Shown in pieces: positions 7,136-15,311 of a DNA stretch of 64,000 nt. The DNA is from Cloacibacterium rupense (GTDB taxonomy: Bacteria; Bacteroidota; Bacteroidia; Flavobacteriales; Weeksellaceae). A program made the position numbers and the translations under genes. Numbering within the stretch: the stretch's first letter is position 1; each line of letters opens with the position of its first letter. The stretch spans positions 186,001-250,000 of the forward strand of contig NZ_BMLV01000001.1 of assembly GCF_014645495.1 (NCBI RefSeq), read 5' to 3'. The notes under the pieces were generated by a model. That model ran no database searches. It was not told the DNA's origin and saw nothing but the letters and a program-made list of their open reading frames with translations.

Positions 7136-7678
7136 ATGAAGCAGTTAAAGAAGATAGTATATCTAGTCGTTTTGTCAGGATTACTTTGGTCTTGTGGTTC
7201 TTCTAAACCAGCATATTCCAAAGCACCCAGCAAGCCGTCTTCTTCTAAAACTAACCTCAGAAACCTTACTTCTTCAGCCTATGGCAACCCCTCTTATAAG
7301 GTAAAAAAAATCTTAAATGACGCCGAAGACTACTTAGGTACTCCATACAGACTAGGCGGAACCAACAAAAAGGGGTTAGATTGCAGTGGTCTGGTCATTA
7401 CAGTTTTCTCAGAGAACAATTACAAGCTTCCTCGTCGTTCAGAAGACCAAGCCAAAGAAGGTCAGAAAATAGACATTCAACAGGTTAAACAAGGAGACTT
7501 ACTCTTCTTCGCTACCTCTGGTGCAGCCAAAGTAAATCACGTGGGCATCGTAAAAGATATCTCATCTCGTGGTGAGGTTACCTTCATTCATGCCTCTACC
7601 TCCAAAGGGGTTATCATATCCTCTCTCAATGACGCTTATTGGAATAAAGCCTTCCTCTTTGCTAGAAGAGTCCTATAA
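7136..7678 (+). CDS. NlpC/P60 family cell-wall endopeptidase, lipoprotein
   Basis: A 180-residue protein with a lipobox (SGLLWSC, acylated Cys near residue 21), a Ser/Lys/Pro-rich linker, and an NlpC/P60 domain from about residue 57 to the end. The catalytic Cys is in LDCSGLV, the His in VNHVGIV, and the third polar residue in FIHAST. The family cuts peptide stems of peptidoglycan (gamma-D-Glu to meso-DAP or similar), here from the outer or periplasmic face of a membrane. It resembles E. coli Spr/MepS in layout. It has its own promoter and stands upstream of dapD, whose product feeds DAP synthesis. Confidence 0.9.
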   Translation: MKQLKKIVYLVVLSGLLWSCGSSKPAYSKAPSKPSSSKTNLRNLTSSAYGNPSYKVKKILNDAEDYLGTPYRLGGTNKKGLDCSGLVITVFSENNYKLPRRSEDQAKEGQKIDIQQVKQGDLLFFATSGAAKVNHVGIVKDISSRGEVTFIHASTSKGVIISSLNDAYWNKAFLFARRVL

Positions 7679-7692
7679 ATTTCTTATTTTTG
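7658..7692 (+). promoter_or_regulatory. promoter of dapD
   Basis: TTTG (7658-7661) and TATTTTTG (7685-7692), spacer 23 bp. The -33 box lies in the end of the upstream gene. Downstream (7736-7765) TTTTTAACTTATAA is repeated twice in tandem. Confidence 0.5.
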
Positions 7693-7774
7693 CCAAGAAT
7701 TAGTATTTAATTAGAATAAGAGCTTCCCTTGAGTTAGCTTTTAACTTATAATTTTTAACTTATAACTTTTATAT

Positions 7775-8587
7775 ATGTCACTACAACAGACCATTGAACA
7801 AATCTGGGATAACAGAGAACTTTTGCAAAACCAAGAATCACAAGATGCCATCAGAGAAGTAATTAAGCAATTAGACCTTGGTCAGTTGCGTGTAGCTGAA
7901 CCTACAGAAAACGGTTGGCAAGTAAATGAATGGGTGAAAAAAGCAGTGGTAATGTATTTCCCAATCCAAAAAATGGAAACCATAGAAGTAGGGCCATTCG
8001 AGTTCCATGATAAAATGCCACTCAAAAAAAACTATGCCGAAAAAGGTGTACGTGTAGTACCTCATGCAGTTGCTAGAGAGGGGGCATACATTGCTCCTGG
8101 TGTTATCCTAATGCCTTCTTATGTTAATATCGGGGCTTATGTAGATTCAGGAACTATGGTTGATACTTGGGCTACAGTTGGTAGTTGTGCGCAGATTGGT
8201 AAAAATGTTCACCTAAGTGGTGGTGTTGGTATTGGTGGCGTTTTAGAACCATTACAAGCAGCTCCTGTAATCATAGAAGACGATTGTTTCGTAGGTTCTA
8301 GATGTATCGTGGTAGAAGGTGTTCACGTAGAAAAAGAAGCCGTTTTGGGTGCTAATGTAGTGCTTACGGGTTCTACCAAAATTATAGATGTTACCGGTGA
8401 TACGCCAATAGAATACAAGAGCAGAGTACCAGCTCGTTCTGTGGTAATTCCAGGTTCTTACACCAAGAAATTTCCAGCAGGAGAGTACCAAGTGCCTTGC
8501 GCCATCATCATCGGGAAACGTAAAGAAAGTACAGACAAAAAAACCTCTCTTAATGATGCTTTGAGAGAAAACAACGTGGCAGTATAG
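7775..8587 (+). CDS. dapD: 2,3,4,5-tetrahydropyridine-2,6-dicarboxylate N-succinyltransferase
   Basis: A 270-residue enzyme of the succinylase branch of lysine and meso-diaminopimelate synthesis. It transfers succinyl from succinyl-CoA to tetrahydrodipicolinate. The N-terminal helical domain (residues 1-95) is followed by the left-handed beta-helix hexapeptide repeats (AYIAPGVILMPSYVNIGAYV, GKNVHLSGGVGIGGVLEP) and the conserved C-terminus (SYTKKFPAGEYQVPCAIIIG). Full length for the family, cytoplasmic trimer. Stands alone with its own promoter. Confidence 0.96.
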   Translation: MSLQQTIEQIWDNRELLQNQESQDAIREVIKQLDLGQLRVAEPTENGWQVNEWVKKAVVMYFPIQKMETIEVGPFEFHDKMPLKKNYAEKGVRVVPHAVAREGAYIAPGVILMPSYVNIGAYVDSGTMVDTWATVGSCAQIGKNVHLSGGVGIGGVLEPLQAAPVIIEDDCFVGSRCIVVEGVHVEKEAVLGANVVLTGSTKIIDVTGDTPIEYKSRVPARSVVIPGSYTKKFPAGEYQVPCAIIIGKRKESTDKKTSLNDALRENNVAV

Positions 8588-8595
8588 TTTTTTTA

Positions 8596-8685
8596 GGAGC
8601 TATTTCCTGCTTTCCGCTATTACTCCTCACGCCAAGGCTTGTCCAAAGCCAGTTGCGGGGTAACCGCTACAATCAGGGCTAATAG
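8596..8685 (+). repeat. Flavobacteriia-type intergenic element (imperfect palindrome)
   Basis: The sequence from AGGAGCTATTTCCTGCTTTC to AATCAGGGCTAA matches, as I remember it, the two ends of a widespread intergenic element in Chryseobacterium and relatives. The ends pair in part (CCTG with CAGG, GCTATT with AATAGACA less well). It may act as a transcript-end structure for dapD. No poly-T tract follows. Confidence 0.4.
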
Positions 8686-8718
8686 ACAACTATATTTCTA
8701 AATAATATTTCGTACTTT

Positions 8719-8726
8719 TAACTTTG
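8719..8726 (+). promoter_or_regulatory. -7 box upstream of the glycosyltransferase
   Basis: TAACTTTG fits TAnnTTTG and lies 18 bp before the ATG. No clear TTG box is found about 20 bp upstream. Confidence 0.4.
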
Positions 8727-8744
8727 TACATACAATCTTAACGA

Positions 8745-9836
8745 ATGAAAATAGCTTTTGATGCTAAAAGATTCTTCCATAATACCTCGGGTTTAGGCAA
8801 CTACTCCCGAGATTTGGTTCGTATTGTGGCAAGCTTCTTTCCAGAGAACAAGTATCTTCTCCTAGCCAAAAGCAAAAATGATAGAGGCAGAGAAATCCTA
8901 GATTTACCCAATGTTTCGTTTCATCCTATCAGCAGAGGTCAGTTTTCTCGTCAACTAAAAATGGGTTTTGATGCCCAAGATTTAGATGCAGATATTTTCC
9001 ACGGTCTTTCTGGTGAATTGCCCCTGAAATGGAGCAATAAGCCTATTAAAAAGATTGTCACCATCCACGATTTAATCTTCCTGCATTATCCCAAATTCTA
9101 TTCTTTCATAGATAGAAAAATCTATTTCTGGAAGTTCAAAAATGCAGCTCATCAGGCAGATTTAATCATTGCTATTTCAGAACAAACAAAAAGAGATATC
9201 ATCAGGTTTCTTAAGGTCAAAGAAGAGAAAATTAGAGTAGTTTATCAAGGTTGTCATAAAACCTTTAAAGAAATACCAACTAATGATTTCCTTCAATCGG
9301 TAAAAGAGAAATTCAACCTTCCTGATAGGTATATTCTCAATGTAGGTACCATAGAAGAAAGAAAAAACCTACTTTCTGTTGTCAAAGCATTGAAGGATAC
9401 CCAAATCCCGATTGTGGTAGTAGGTAAGAAAACCCATTACTACAAAAAAGTAGAAGCTTACATCAAAAAAAATAAAATCGAAGCTTATTTTCTGCAAAAC
9501 GTAACAATGCCAGAGCTGGCTTGTCTATACCGTTTAGCAGATATTTTTATCTATCCTAGTCTTTGCGAAGGTTTCGGAATTCCTCTCATAGAAGCGCATT
9601 TTTGCGGTACTGTAGTCATTACCAGTAATGTGAGTTGTCTGTCAGAAACGGGTGGACCAGATTCTGTGTATGTTAATCCTTTGCAAGTAGAAGACATCAG
9701 AGCAAAAATTCTTCACCTCTGGAACAACGAGGAAGAACGCAAACGAAGAGCAGATAAATCCTTAGAATTTGTACAAGAATTTAATGACGAACATATTGCA
9801 CAAAATTTAATAAAAGTGTACAAAGAATTGATATAA
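8745..9836 (+). CDS. glycosyltransferase family 4 (GT-B)
   Basis: A 363-residue glycosyltransferase. The N-terminal Rossmann half starts MKIAFDAKRFFHNTSGLGNY (Gly-rich acceptor loop) and includes VTIHDLIF. The C-terminal half carries the donor site: LNVGTIEERKNL (residues about 202-213) and EGFGIPLIEAHFCG (E-x7-E motif, about 278), characteristic of GT4 enzymes. Likely role: adding a sugar from a nucleotide donor to a surface polysaccharide or glycolipid. The substrate cannot be told. Cytoplasmic or peripheral on the inner membrane. It stands alone just before the his operon. Confidence 0.88.
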   Translation: MKIAFDAKRFFHNTSGLGNYSRDLVRIVASFFPENKYLLLAKSKNDRGREILDLPNVSFHPISRGQFSRQLKMGFDAQDLDADIFHGLSGELPLKWSNKPIKKIVTIHDLIFLHYPKFYSFIDRKIYFWKFKNAAHQADLIIAISEQTKRDIIRFLKVKEEKIRVVYQGCHKTFKEIPTNDFLQSVKEKFNLPDRYILNVGTIEERKNLLSVVKALKDTQIPIVVVGKKTHYYKKVEAYIKKNKIEAYFLQNVTMPELACLYRLADIFIYPSLCEGFGIPLIEAHFCGTVVITSNVSCLSETGGPDSVYVNPLQVEDIRAKILHLWNNEEERKRRADKSLEFVQEFNDEHIAQNLIKVYKELI

Positions 9837-9861
9837 TATTTTTTTATTCCAAAAACATTTA

Positions 9862-9869
9862 TATATTTG
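9862..9869 (+). promoter_or_regulatory. -7 box of the his operon promoter
   Basis: TATATTTG fits TAnnTTTG and would start transcription about 15 nt before the leader ATG at 9889. The -33 region is only T-rich. Confidence 0.5.
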
Positions 9870-9888
9870 CATCACAATTCAAACAAAA

Positions 9889-9933
9889 ATGAACAATATC
9901 AACTTAATTCATCACCATCATCATCTCATCTAA
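9889..9933 (+). CDS. hisL: histidine leader peptide (attenuator peptide)
   Basis: A 14-residue ORF, MNNINLIHHHHHLI, with five consecutive His codons at 9910-9924 and stop TAA at 9931-9933. It lies between the promoter and the attenuator of hisGDCBHAFI. Ribosomes slowed at the His codons by lack of charged tRNA-His would change folding of the RNA downstream. Composition and position leave little doubt about the role. The symbol is used by analogy with enterobacterial hisL; the sequence itself is unrelated. Confidence 0.9.
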   Translation: MNNINLIHHHHHLI

Positions 9934-10020
9934 AGGCGAGTTGATTATGCGTTATGTATTATAGTTAAAAACAAAATATAACAATCCGCCTTGAGTTTTT
10001 CAGGCGGATTTTTCTTTTCT
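9898..10020 (+). promoter_or_regulatory. his operon transcription attenuator
   Basis: The classic set of pairings can be read. Region 1:2 is ATCAACT (9898-9904) with AGTTGAT (9939-9945). Region 2:3 (antiterminator) is AAGGCG (9933-9938) with CGCCTT (9987-9992). Region 3:4 (terminator) is AATCCGCCT (9983-9991) with AGGCGGATT (10002-10010), followed by TTTCTTTTCT. A ribosome stalled on the first His codons would mask region 1 and free region 2 to form the antiterminator. A ribosome reaching the stop would mask region 2 and allow termination. Confidence 0.85.
9983..10020 (+). terminator. attenuator terminator T1
   Basis: Nine-bp stem AATCCGCCT / AGGCGGATT with a 10-nt loop and a T-rich tail (9 T in 12 bases). 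Confidence 0.85.
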
Positions 10021-10045
10021 TCAACTGCAAAACTCAAGGCTTTTT
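9988..10045 (+). terminator. second, mutually exclusive terminator-like hairpin T2
   Basis: GCCTTGAGTTTT (9988-9999) pairs perfectly over 12 bp with AAAACTCAAGGC (10029-10040), followed by TTTTT. It uses the loop and part of the 5' arm of T1 and encloses the T1 3' arm in its 29-nt loop, so the two hairpins cannot coexist. Confidence 0.6.
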
Positions 10046-10061
10046 AAAAATAAAACCAAAA

Positions 10062-10919
10062 ATGAGTTCACTTAAAATTGCAGTTCAAAAAAGCGGAAGA
10101 CTTTTCGAAGATTCTATTAAACTCCTCAAAGATTGCGGAATTTCTTATGACAACGGAAAAGACCAACTAAAAGTTCAAGTAGAAAATTTTCCGATAGAGC
10201 TTTTCTTCCTCAGAAATTCAGACATTCCTCAGTATATAGAAGATGGAGTAGTAGATGTAGCCATTGTAGGAGAAAATCTACTCATCGAAAAACAAAAAGA
10301 TATCGAAATTGTTCAGAAATTAGGTTTTTCAAAATGCCGCGTTTCTCTGGCTGTTCCTAAAGATGTTGAAACCAATGATTTGCAATATTTTCAAGGCAGA
10401 AAAATAGCCACTTCTTATCCTAATACCGTTAAAACGTTCCTTGCAGAAAACAATATTCAAGCTGAAATTCACGTGATTTCTGGCTCTGTAGAAATTGCTC
10501 CAAATATTGGTTTAGCAGACGGAATTTGTGATATTGTAAGCTCTGGAAGTACTCTCTTCAAAAACGGACTCAGAGAAACAGTAACTATTCTGAAATCTGA
10601 GGCTGTTTTAGCAAAAAATAAAAAGCTAACTCCAGAAAAACTTGAAATTTTAGATAGATTAATCTTTAGAATTCAAGCGGTGATTCGTTCAAAAAACACC
10701 AAATACATTTTAATGAACGTTCCAAACGATAAAATTCAAGAAGTTTCTGATATTTTACCTGTTCTTAAAAGCCCAACAATCGTTCCGTTGGTAGAAGAAG
10801 GTTGGAGCAGTTTGCACTCTGTAATTGAAGAAAAAAGATTCTGGGAAGTAATAGACCAACTCAAAAATGCAGGTGCAGAAGGTATTCTTATCATCCCAAT
10901 TGAAAAAATGATTTTATAA
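10062..10919 (+). CDS. hisG: ATP phosphoribosyltransferase, long form
   Basis: First enzyme of histidine synthesis: ATP + PRPP to phosphoribosyl-ATP. At 285 residues it is the long form. The catalytic double domain includes the PRPP site ISGSVEIAPNIGLADGICDIVSSG region (residues about 142-166), and a C-terminal ACT-like regulatory domain (about 210-285, VEEGWSSLHSVIEEKRFW) normally binds histidine for feedback inhibition. No HisZ is needed. It is the first gene of the operon, 42 bp after the attenuator T-tail. The RNA attenuator and feedback domain give two layers of histidine control. Confidence 0.97.
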   Translation: MSSLKIAVQKSGRLFEDSIKLLKDCGISYDNGKDQLKVQVENFPIELFFLRNSDIPQYIEDGVVDVAIVGENLLIEKQKDIEIVQKLGFSKCRVSLAVPKDVETNDLQYFQGRKIATSYPNTVKTFLAENNIQAEIHVISGSVEIAPNIGLADGICDIVSSGSTLFKNGLRETVTILKSEAVLAKNKKLTPEKLEILDRLIFRIQAVIRSKNTKYILMNVPNDKIQEVSDILPVLKSPTIVPLVEEGWSSLHSVIEEKRFWEVIDQLKNAGAEGILIIPIEKMIL

Positions 10920-10952
10920 AAAGTAAGAAGTCAGAAGATAGAATTTTGAGGA

Positions 10953-10998
10953 GTCGCAGAGCGACGACCGATTTTGTAGCGTTGGAATTTATTCCAAC
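10953..10998 (+). repeat. two small palindromes in the hisG-hisD gap
   Basis: GTCGC-AGA-GCGAC (10953-10965) and GTTGGAAT-TT-ATTCCAAC (10981-10998). Both are perfect; no T-tail follows, so they are not terminators. They may act as mRNA stabilisers or processing sites. Confidence 0.6.
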
Positions 10999-11028
10999 TA
11001 AAATTAAAAAATATTTTGCGATAGACAA

Positions 11029-12312
11029 ATGAAAACAATAGAATTTCCACCCAAAAATACATTCAACAGCCTTACCAAAAGACCTGTCTTTGAAAAAAAT
11101 GACATCGAAAATCTCATCAAAGGAATTTTCGAAAAAGTAGAAAATGAAGGCGATAATGCTTTGAAATTTTACGCAGAAAAATTTGATAATCAAATTCTAG
11201 AAGCTATTGAAGTTTCTGAACAAGAAATTGCTGAAGCCATCAATTTCGTAGATGAAGAACTAAAAACAGCCATTAACATTGCCAAAAAAAATATTGAAAA
11301 ATTTCACCAATCTCAAAAAGAAATTTCTTTAAAAATTGAAACCATTGAAGGTGTGGTTTGTTGGCGAGAAAGCAGAGCAATTGATAAAGTTGGTTTGTAC
11401 ATTCCTGGTGGAACTGCGCCGCTTTTTTCAACGGTGTTAATGTTGGCTGTTCCAGCGCAAATTGCAGGTTGTAAAGAGATTATTCTCTGTTCGCCTCCTC
11501 AAAAAAATGGAAAAATAAATCCTATTATTTTATATGTGGCAAATCTTTGCGGAATTTCTAAAATTTTTAAAATTGGAGGTGCTCAAGCGATTGCAGCAAT
11601 GAGTTTAGGCACGGAAACAGTTCCGAAAGTGTATAAAATTTTCGGACCAGGAAATCAATTTGTTACTGAAGCCAAGATTTTTGCTCAGAAATTAGGAATA
11701 GCCATCGATATGCCAGCTGGACCGAGTGAAGTTTTGGTAATCGCAGATGAAACCGCTAATCCAAGTTTTGTTGCTGCAGATTTACTTTCTCAGGCAGAGC
11801 ACGGTGCAGATTCTCAGGTGGTTTTCTTGACGACTTCTAAAGAAATTTTAGAAAAAGTAAAACTAGAAACCGAGTCTCAATTGCAAGATTTACCAAGAAA
11901 AGATATTGCTGAAAAAGCTTTAGAGAACAGTAGTTTTATTTTATTGAATTCCATTAAAGAATGTATTGAATTTAGCAATGAATATGCTCCAGAACACTTA
12001 ATTCTTTCCATAGAAAATCCTGAGAATATTTTGTCGGAAATTACCAATGCAGGTTCTATTTTCCTAGGAAATTACACGCCAGAAAGTGCAGGAGATTATG
12101 CCAGCGGAACCAATCACACTTTGCCTACTAATGGTAATGCAAGAGCTTATAGTGGCGTTTCTTTAGACAGTTTTGTGAAGAAAATTACCATTCAAAAAAT
12201 TTCTGAAAAAGGAATTCAAAATTTAGGAAAAACCATTGAAAAAATGGCAGCAGAAGAAGGACTTTTTGCTCATAAAAATGCAGTGACACTTCGTTTGCAA
12301 GAAATTCAATAA
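11029..12312 (+). CDS. hisD: histidinol dehydrogenase
   Basis: A 427-residue zinc enzyme that oxidises L-histidinol to L-histidine in two NAD-dependent steps, the last reactions of the pathway. Family landmarks are visible: KVGLYIPGGTAPLFSTVLM (residues about 120), FGPGNQFVTEAK (about 205), DMPAGPSEVLV, SQAEHGADSQV (zinc-ligand region), YAPEHL and the C-terminal GTNHTLPTNGNARAYSGVS. Full length, cytoplasmic. 109 bp after hisG, with two palindromes in the gap. Confidence 0.97.
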   Translation: MKTIEFPPKNTFNSLTKRPVFEKNDIENLIKGIFEKVENEGDNALKFYAEKFDNQILEAIEVSEQEIAEAINFVDEELKTAINIAKKNIEKFHQSQKEISLKIETIEGVVCWRESRAIDKVGLYIPGGTAPLFSTVLMLAVPAQIAGCKEIILCSPPQKNGKINPIILYVANLCGISKIFKIGGAQAIAAMSLGTETVPKVYKIFGPGNQFVTEAKIFAQKLGIAIDMPAGPSEVLVIADETANPSFVAADLLSQAEHGADSQVVFLTTSKEILEKVKLETESQLQDLPRKDIAEKALENSSFILLNSIKECIEFSNEYAPEHLILSIENPENILSEITNAGSIFLGNYTPESAGDYASGTNHTLPTNGNARAYSGVSLDSFVKKITIQKISEKGIQNLGKTIEKMAAEEGLFAHKNAVTLRLQEIQ

Positions 12313-12378
12313 TTGTAAAATCGTAAAACTGTAAAGTTGTTAATTAAACATCAATCAACTATCAACCATCAATTTAAA

Positions 12379-13407
12379 ATGAACATACAAAATTTAGTAA
12401 GACAAAATATCAAAAATCTCACGCCATATTCTAGTGCTAGAGACGAATTTTCGGCAGATGCAGGCGTTTTTCTCGATGCCAACGAAAATCCTTTCGGAGA
12501 TTATAATCGTTATCCAGACCCGTATCAAAAAGCTTTGAAAACAGAAATTTCTAAGCTAAAAAACATTGAAGTCAACAAAATTTTTCTAGGAAATGGAAGT
12601 GATGAAGTGATTGATTTGCTAATGAGAATTTTCGCGGAACCCAAAAAAGATAAGATTTTAATCTTCAATCCAACTTACGGAATGTATGAAGTTTCTGCTA
12701 ATATCAATGATGTAGAAGTGGTTTCATATCCTTTAAATCAAGATTTTCAAATTGAGTTTTCGGAAGAATTAGAACAAATTCTGAAATATGAAAACCTAAA
12801 ATTGGTTTTCGTTTGTTCACCAAATAATCCATCAGGAAATTTAATCGCCAAAAATTCAGTTTTAGAAATTTTACAAAATTTCAATGGAATTGTGGTGGTA
12901 GATGAAGCGTATGAAGATTTTAGCAAAGAAAAATCTTGGATTTCAGAGATTGATAATTATCCACAATTGGTGGTGATGCAAACTTTTAGCAAAGCTTGGG
13001 GAATGGCTGGTTTACGAGTTGGAATGGCTTTTGCGCAACCAGAGATTTTAGAGTTGATGAACAAAGTAAAACCTCCTTACAATATCAGTGTTCTCAACCA
13101 AAAAGAAGTTTATCAATCTCTTCAAAATCAAGAAATATTTAGAAATAACTTAAACGAAATATTAGAACAAAGAATTTTTTTAGAAAAAGAATTGCAGAAT
13201 TTCTCTTATGTTAAGAAAATTTATCCTTCCGATGCCAATTTTCTTTTGATTAAAGTGGAAAATGCAGATCAATTGTATAATTATTTGGTTGAGGAAAAAA
13301 TAATCATCAGAAACCGAAATAAAGTCGTAGAAAATTGCGTGAGAATCACCATTGGTAACACCGAAGAAAATCAAAAATTATTACAATCACTTAAAAATTT
13401 TCAATAG
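12379..13407 (+). CDS. hisC: histidinol-phosphate aminotransferase
   Basis: A 342-residue fold-type I PLP enzyme that transfers an amino group from glutamate to imidazole acetol phosphate. Visible motifs: [16 protein letters not shown] (substrate loop), [11 protein letters not shown] (cofactor phosphate), [18 protein letters not shown] and [13 protein letters not shown] with the Schiff-base Lys. The frame runs upstream to 12337, but the ATG at 12379 gives the usual N-terminus ([11 protein letters not shown]) and follows an A-rich stretch, so it is preferred. 66 bp after hisD. Confidence 0.96.
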   Translation: MNIQNLVRQNIKNLTPYSSARDEFSADAGVFLDANENPFGDYNRYPDPYQKALKTEISKLKNIEVNKIFLGNGSDEVIDLLMRIFAEPKKDKILIFNPTYGMYEVSANINDVEVVSYPLNQDFQIEFSEELEQILKYENLKLVFVCSPNNPSGNLIAKNSVLEILQNFNGIVVVDEAYEDFSKEKSWISEIDNYPQLVVMQTFSKAWGMAGLRVGMAFAQPEILELMNKVKPPYNISVLNQKEVYQSLQNQEIFRNNLNEILEQRIFLEKELQNFSYVKKIYPSDANFLLIKVENADQLYNYLVEEKIIIRNRNKVVENCVRITIGNTEENQKLLQSLKNFQ

Positions 13408-13408
13408 G

Positions 13409-13460
13409 AACGGGCTTTAGCCCGTTTTCAAAAAAATATATTCAAATTGGCTTTAGCCAA
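13409..13460 (+). repeat. two GGCTTTAGCC palindromes in the hisC-hisB gap
   Basis: AACGGGC-TTTA-GCCCGTT (13409-13426) and TTGGC-TTTA-GCCAA (13447-13460) share loop and core. They lie right after the hisC stop and before the hisB start. Confidence 0.7.
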
Positions 13461-13478
13461 AACTTAAAAAAAATCATA

Positions 13479-14576
13479 ATGAAAAAGAAAGTATTATTCA
13501 TCGATAGAGACGGAACTTTAATCATAGAACCACCCATTGATTTTCAAGTGGATTCGTTAGAAAAACTAGAGTTTTATCCAAGAGTTTTTCAAAATTTAGC
13601 CAAAATTGCCAAAGAATTGGATTATGAATTGGTAATGGTAACCAATCAAGACGGTTTGGGAACGGAGAGTTTTCCGTACGAAGACTTCATAAAGCCTCAA
13701 GAAAAAATGATGAAAGCTTTCGAAAATGAAGGCGTATTTTTTAGTGAAGTTTGTGTAGATGACAGTTTCGAGCACGAAAATTCTCCGAACAGAAAACCAA
13801 GAACAGGAATGCTTCAAAAATACATTTTCGGAAACTATGATTTAGAAAATTCTTTCGTGATTGGTGATAGAAAAACCGATGTGGAATTGGCGAAAAATTT
13901 AGGTTCAAAATCTATTTTTATTTCAGATGAAAGCAATAATGAAGCGACTTTTACCACCAAAAGTTGGGACGAAATTTATCAATTTCTAAAACAGATTCCA
14001 AGAAAAGCCAAAGTAAAAAGAACTACCAAAGAAACCGATATTTTGGTTGAGTTGAATCTTGACGGAAGCGGAAAATCCAATATTGATACAGGTTTGAAGT
14101 TCTTTGATCATATGTTAGAACAAATCTCAAAACACGGAAATTTTGATTTGTCGGTAAAAGTAAATGGTGATTTAGAAGTAGATGAGCATCACACCATTGA
14201 AGATACTGCGATTGTTTTAGGAGATTGTTTTTTGCAAGCTTTAGGAAGCAAAAAAGGTATCGAAAGATATGCTTTCGTATTGCCAATGGACGATTGTTTG
14301 GCGCAAGTTGCCATAGATTTCGGTGGAAGACCTTGGTTGGTTTGGAATGCAGAATTTAAGCGTGAAAAAATAGGAGAACTGCCTACAGAAATGTTTTATC
14401 ACTTCTTCAAATCGTTTTCAGACAGTGCAAAATGCAACCTGAATATTTCTGTGGAAGGAGAAAATGAACACCACAAAATCGAAAGTATTTTCAAAGCTTT
14501 AGCGAAAGTTTTAAGAAATGCAGTCGCACAAACCGACAAAAATTTCAACCTTCCAAGTACAAAAGGAACTCTTTAA
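13479..14576 (+). CDS. hisB: bifunctional histidinol-phosphatase / imidazoleglycerol-phosphate dehydratase
   Basis: A 365-residue fusion. Residues 1-165 form a HAD-type phosphatase (DRDGTL nucleophile motif, [23 protein letters not shown]) that dephosphorylates histidinol phosphate. Residues about 175-365 form the IGPD domain ([40 protein letters not shown]; His-rich manganese sites) that dehydrates imidazoleglycerol phosphate. The fusion is the usual form in Bacteroidota and enterics. 71 bp after hisC. Confidence 0.97.
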   Translation: MKKKVLFIDRDGTLIIEPPIDFQVDSLEKLEFYPRVFQNLAKIAKELDYELVMVTNQDGLGTESFPYEDFIKPQEKMMKAFENEGVFFSEVCVDDSFEHENSPNRKPRTGMLQKYIFGNYDLENSFVIGDRKTDVELAKNLGSKSIFISDESNNEATFTTKSWDEIYQFLKQIPRKAKVKRTTKETDILVELNLDGSGKSNIDTGLKFFDHMLEQISKHGNFDLSVKVNGDLEVDEHHTIEDTAIVLGDCFLQALGSKKGIERYAFVLPMDDCLAQVAIDFGGRPWLVWNAEFKREKIGELPTEMFYHFFKSFSDSAKCNLNISVEGENEHHKIESIFKALAKVLRNAVAQTDKNFNLPSTKGTL

Positions 14577-14661
14577 ATTTTAGATTTTTGATTGTCGATT
14601 TGTAATTTAAAAATATGGATTCTAAAAATCGTAAATCTCAAATCGTAATTCGTAAATAAAT
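14577..14661 (+). repeat. hisB-hisH spacer built of repeated TCGTAAAT-type words
   Basis: Contains GATTTTTGATTGTCGATTTG and then AAATCGTAAATCTCAAATCG and TAATTCGTAAAT. The same words recur at 15247-15311, 15996-16030, 16437-16462 and 24825-24842. No promoter or terminator recognised. Confidence 0.6.
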
Positions 14662-15246
14662 ATGATAGCAATTATAGACTACGACGCAGGAAATGTGAAA
14701 TCTGTTCAAAATGCCTTGAAAAAATTAGGTTTTGAAGCGGTGATTACTTCTGACATCGAAACGATTAAGAAAGCAGAAAAAGTGATTTTTCCAGGAGTGG
14801 GAGAAGCTTCTTCGGCAATGAAAAAACTTCAAGAAAGAGGTTTAGATGCAGTAATTCCGAATTTGAAACAACCTGTTTTGGGAATTTGTCTCGGAATGCA
14901 ACTGATGTGTAATGCTTCGGAAGAAGGCAATACAAAAGCACTGGGAATTTTTGATTGTGAGGTGAAATTGTTCCCCAATTCTGATATCGTTCCACATATG
15001 GGATGGAGTAATGTTTCGGAAATGAAAGGAAAATTGTTAGAAAATATTTCAGACACAGATAATTTTTACTTCGTTCACAGTTATTATGCTGAGATTTGTG
15101 AAAATACAAGCTCGGTTTGTGATTACATTAATAATTTCAGTGCAACTTTAGAAAAAGATAATTTTTACGCGGCTCAATTTCACCCAGAAAAATCGGGTGA
15201 TGCTGGTTTTAAACTATTAGAAAACTTTTTGAAAGTTAGATTTTAG
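14662..15246 (+). CDS. hisH: imidazole glycerol phosphate synthase, glutamine amidotransferase subunit
   Basis: A 194-residue class I amidotransferase. The catalytic Cys is in GICLGMQLM (residue about 78) and the His/Glu pair in QFHPEKSG (about 175). It hydrolyses glutamine and passes ammonia to HisF, which makes IGP and AICAR. The N-terminal IDYDAGNVKSV is typical. 85 bp after hisB; its partner hisF is three genes downstream. Confidence 0.97.
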   Translation: MIAIIDYDAGNVKSVQNALKKLGFEAVITSDIETIKKAEKVIFPGVGEASSAMKKLQERGLDAVIPNLKQPVLGICLGMQLMCNASEEGNTKALGIFDCEVKLFPNSDIVPHMGWSNVSEMKGKLLENISDTDNFYFVHSYYAEICENTSSVCDYINNFSATLEKDNFYAAQFHPEKSGDAGFKLLENFLKVRF

Positions 15247-15311
15247 ATTTCCGATTTTGGATTAAAAAAATCAAATCGTAATTCATAAATCGTAATTCGT
15301 AAATAAAAAAT

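Noticed and set aside
7009-7233. 74-codon frame on the minus strand over the NlpC leader
   Set aside because: It overlaps the signal-peptide region of a confident gene and the promoter leader. No family features.
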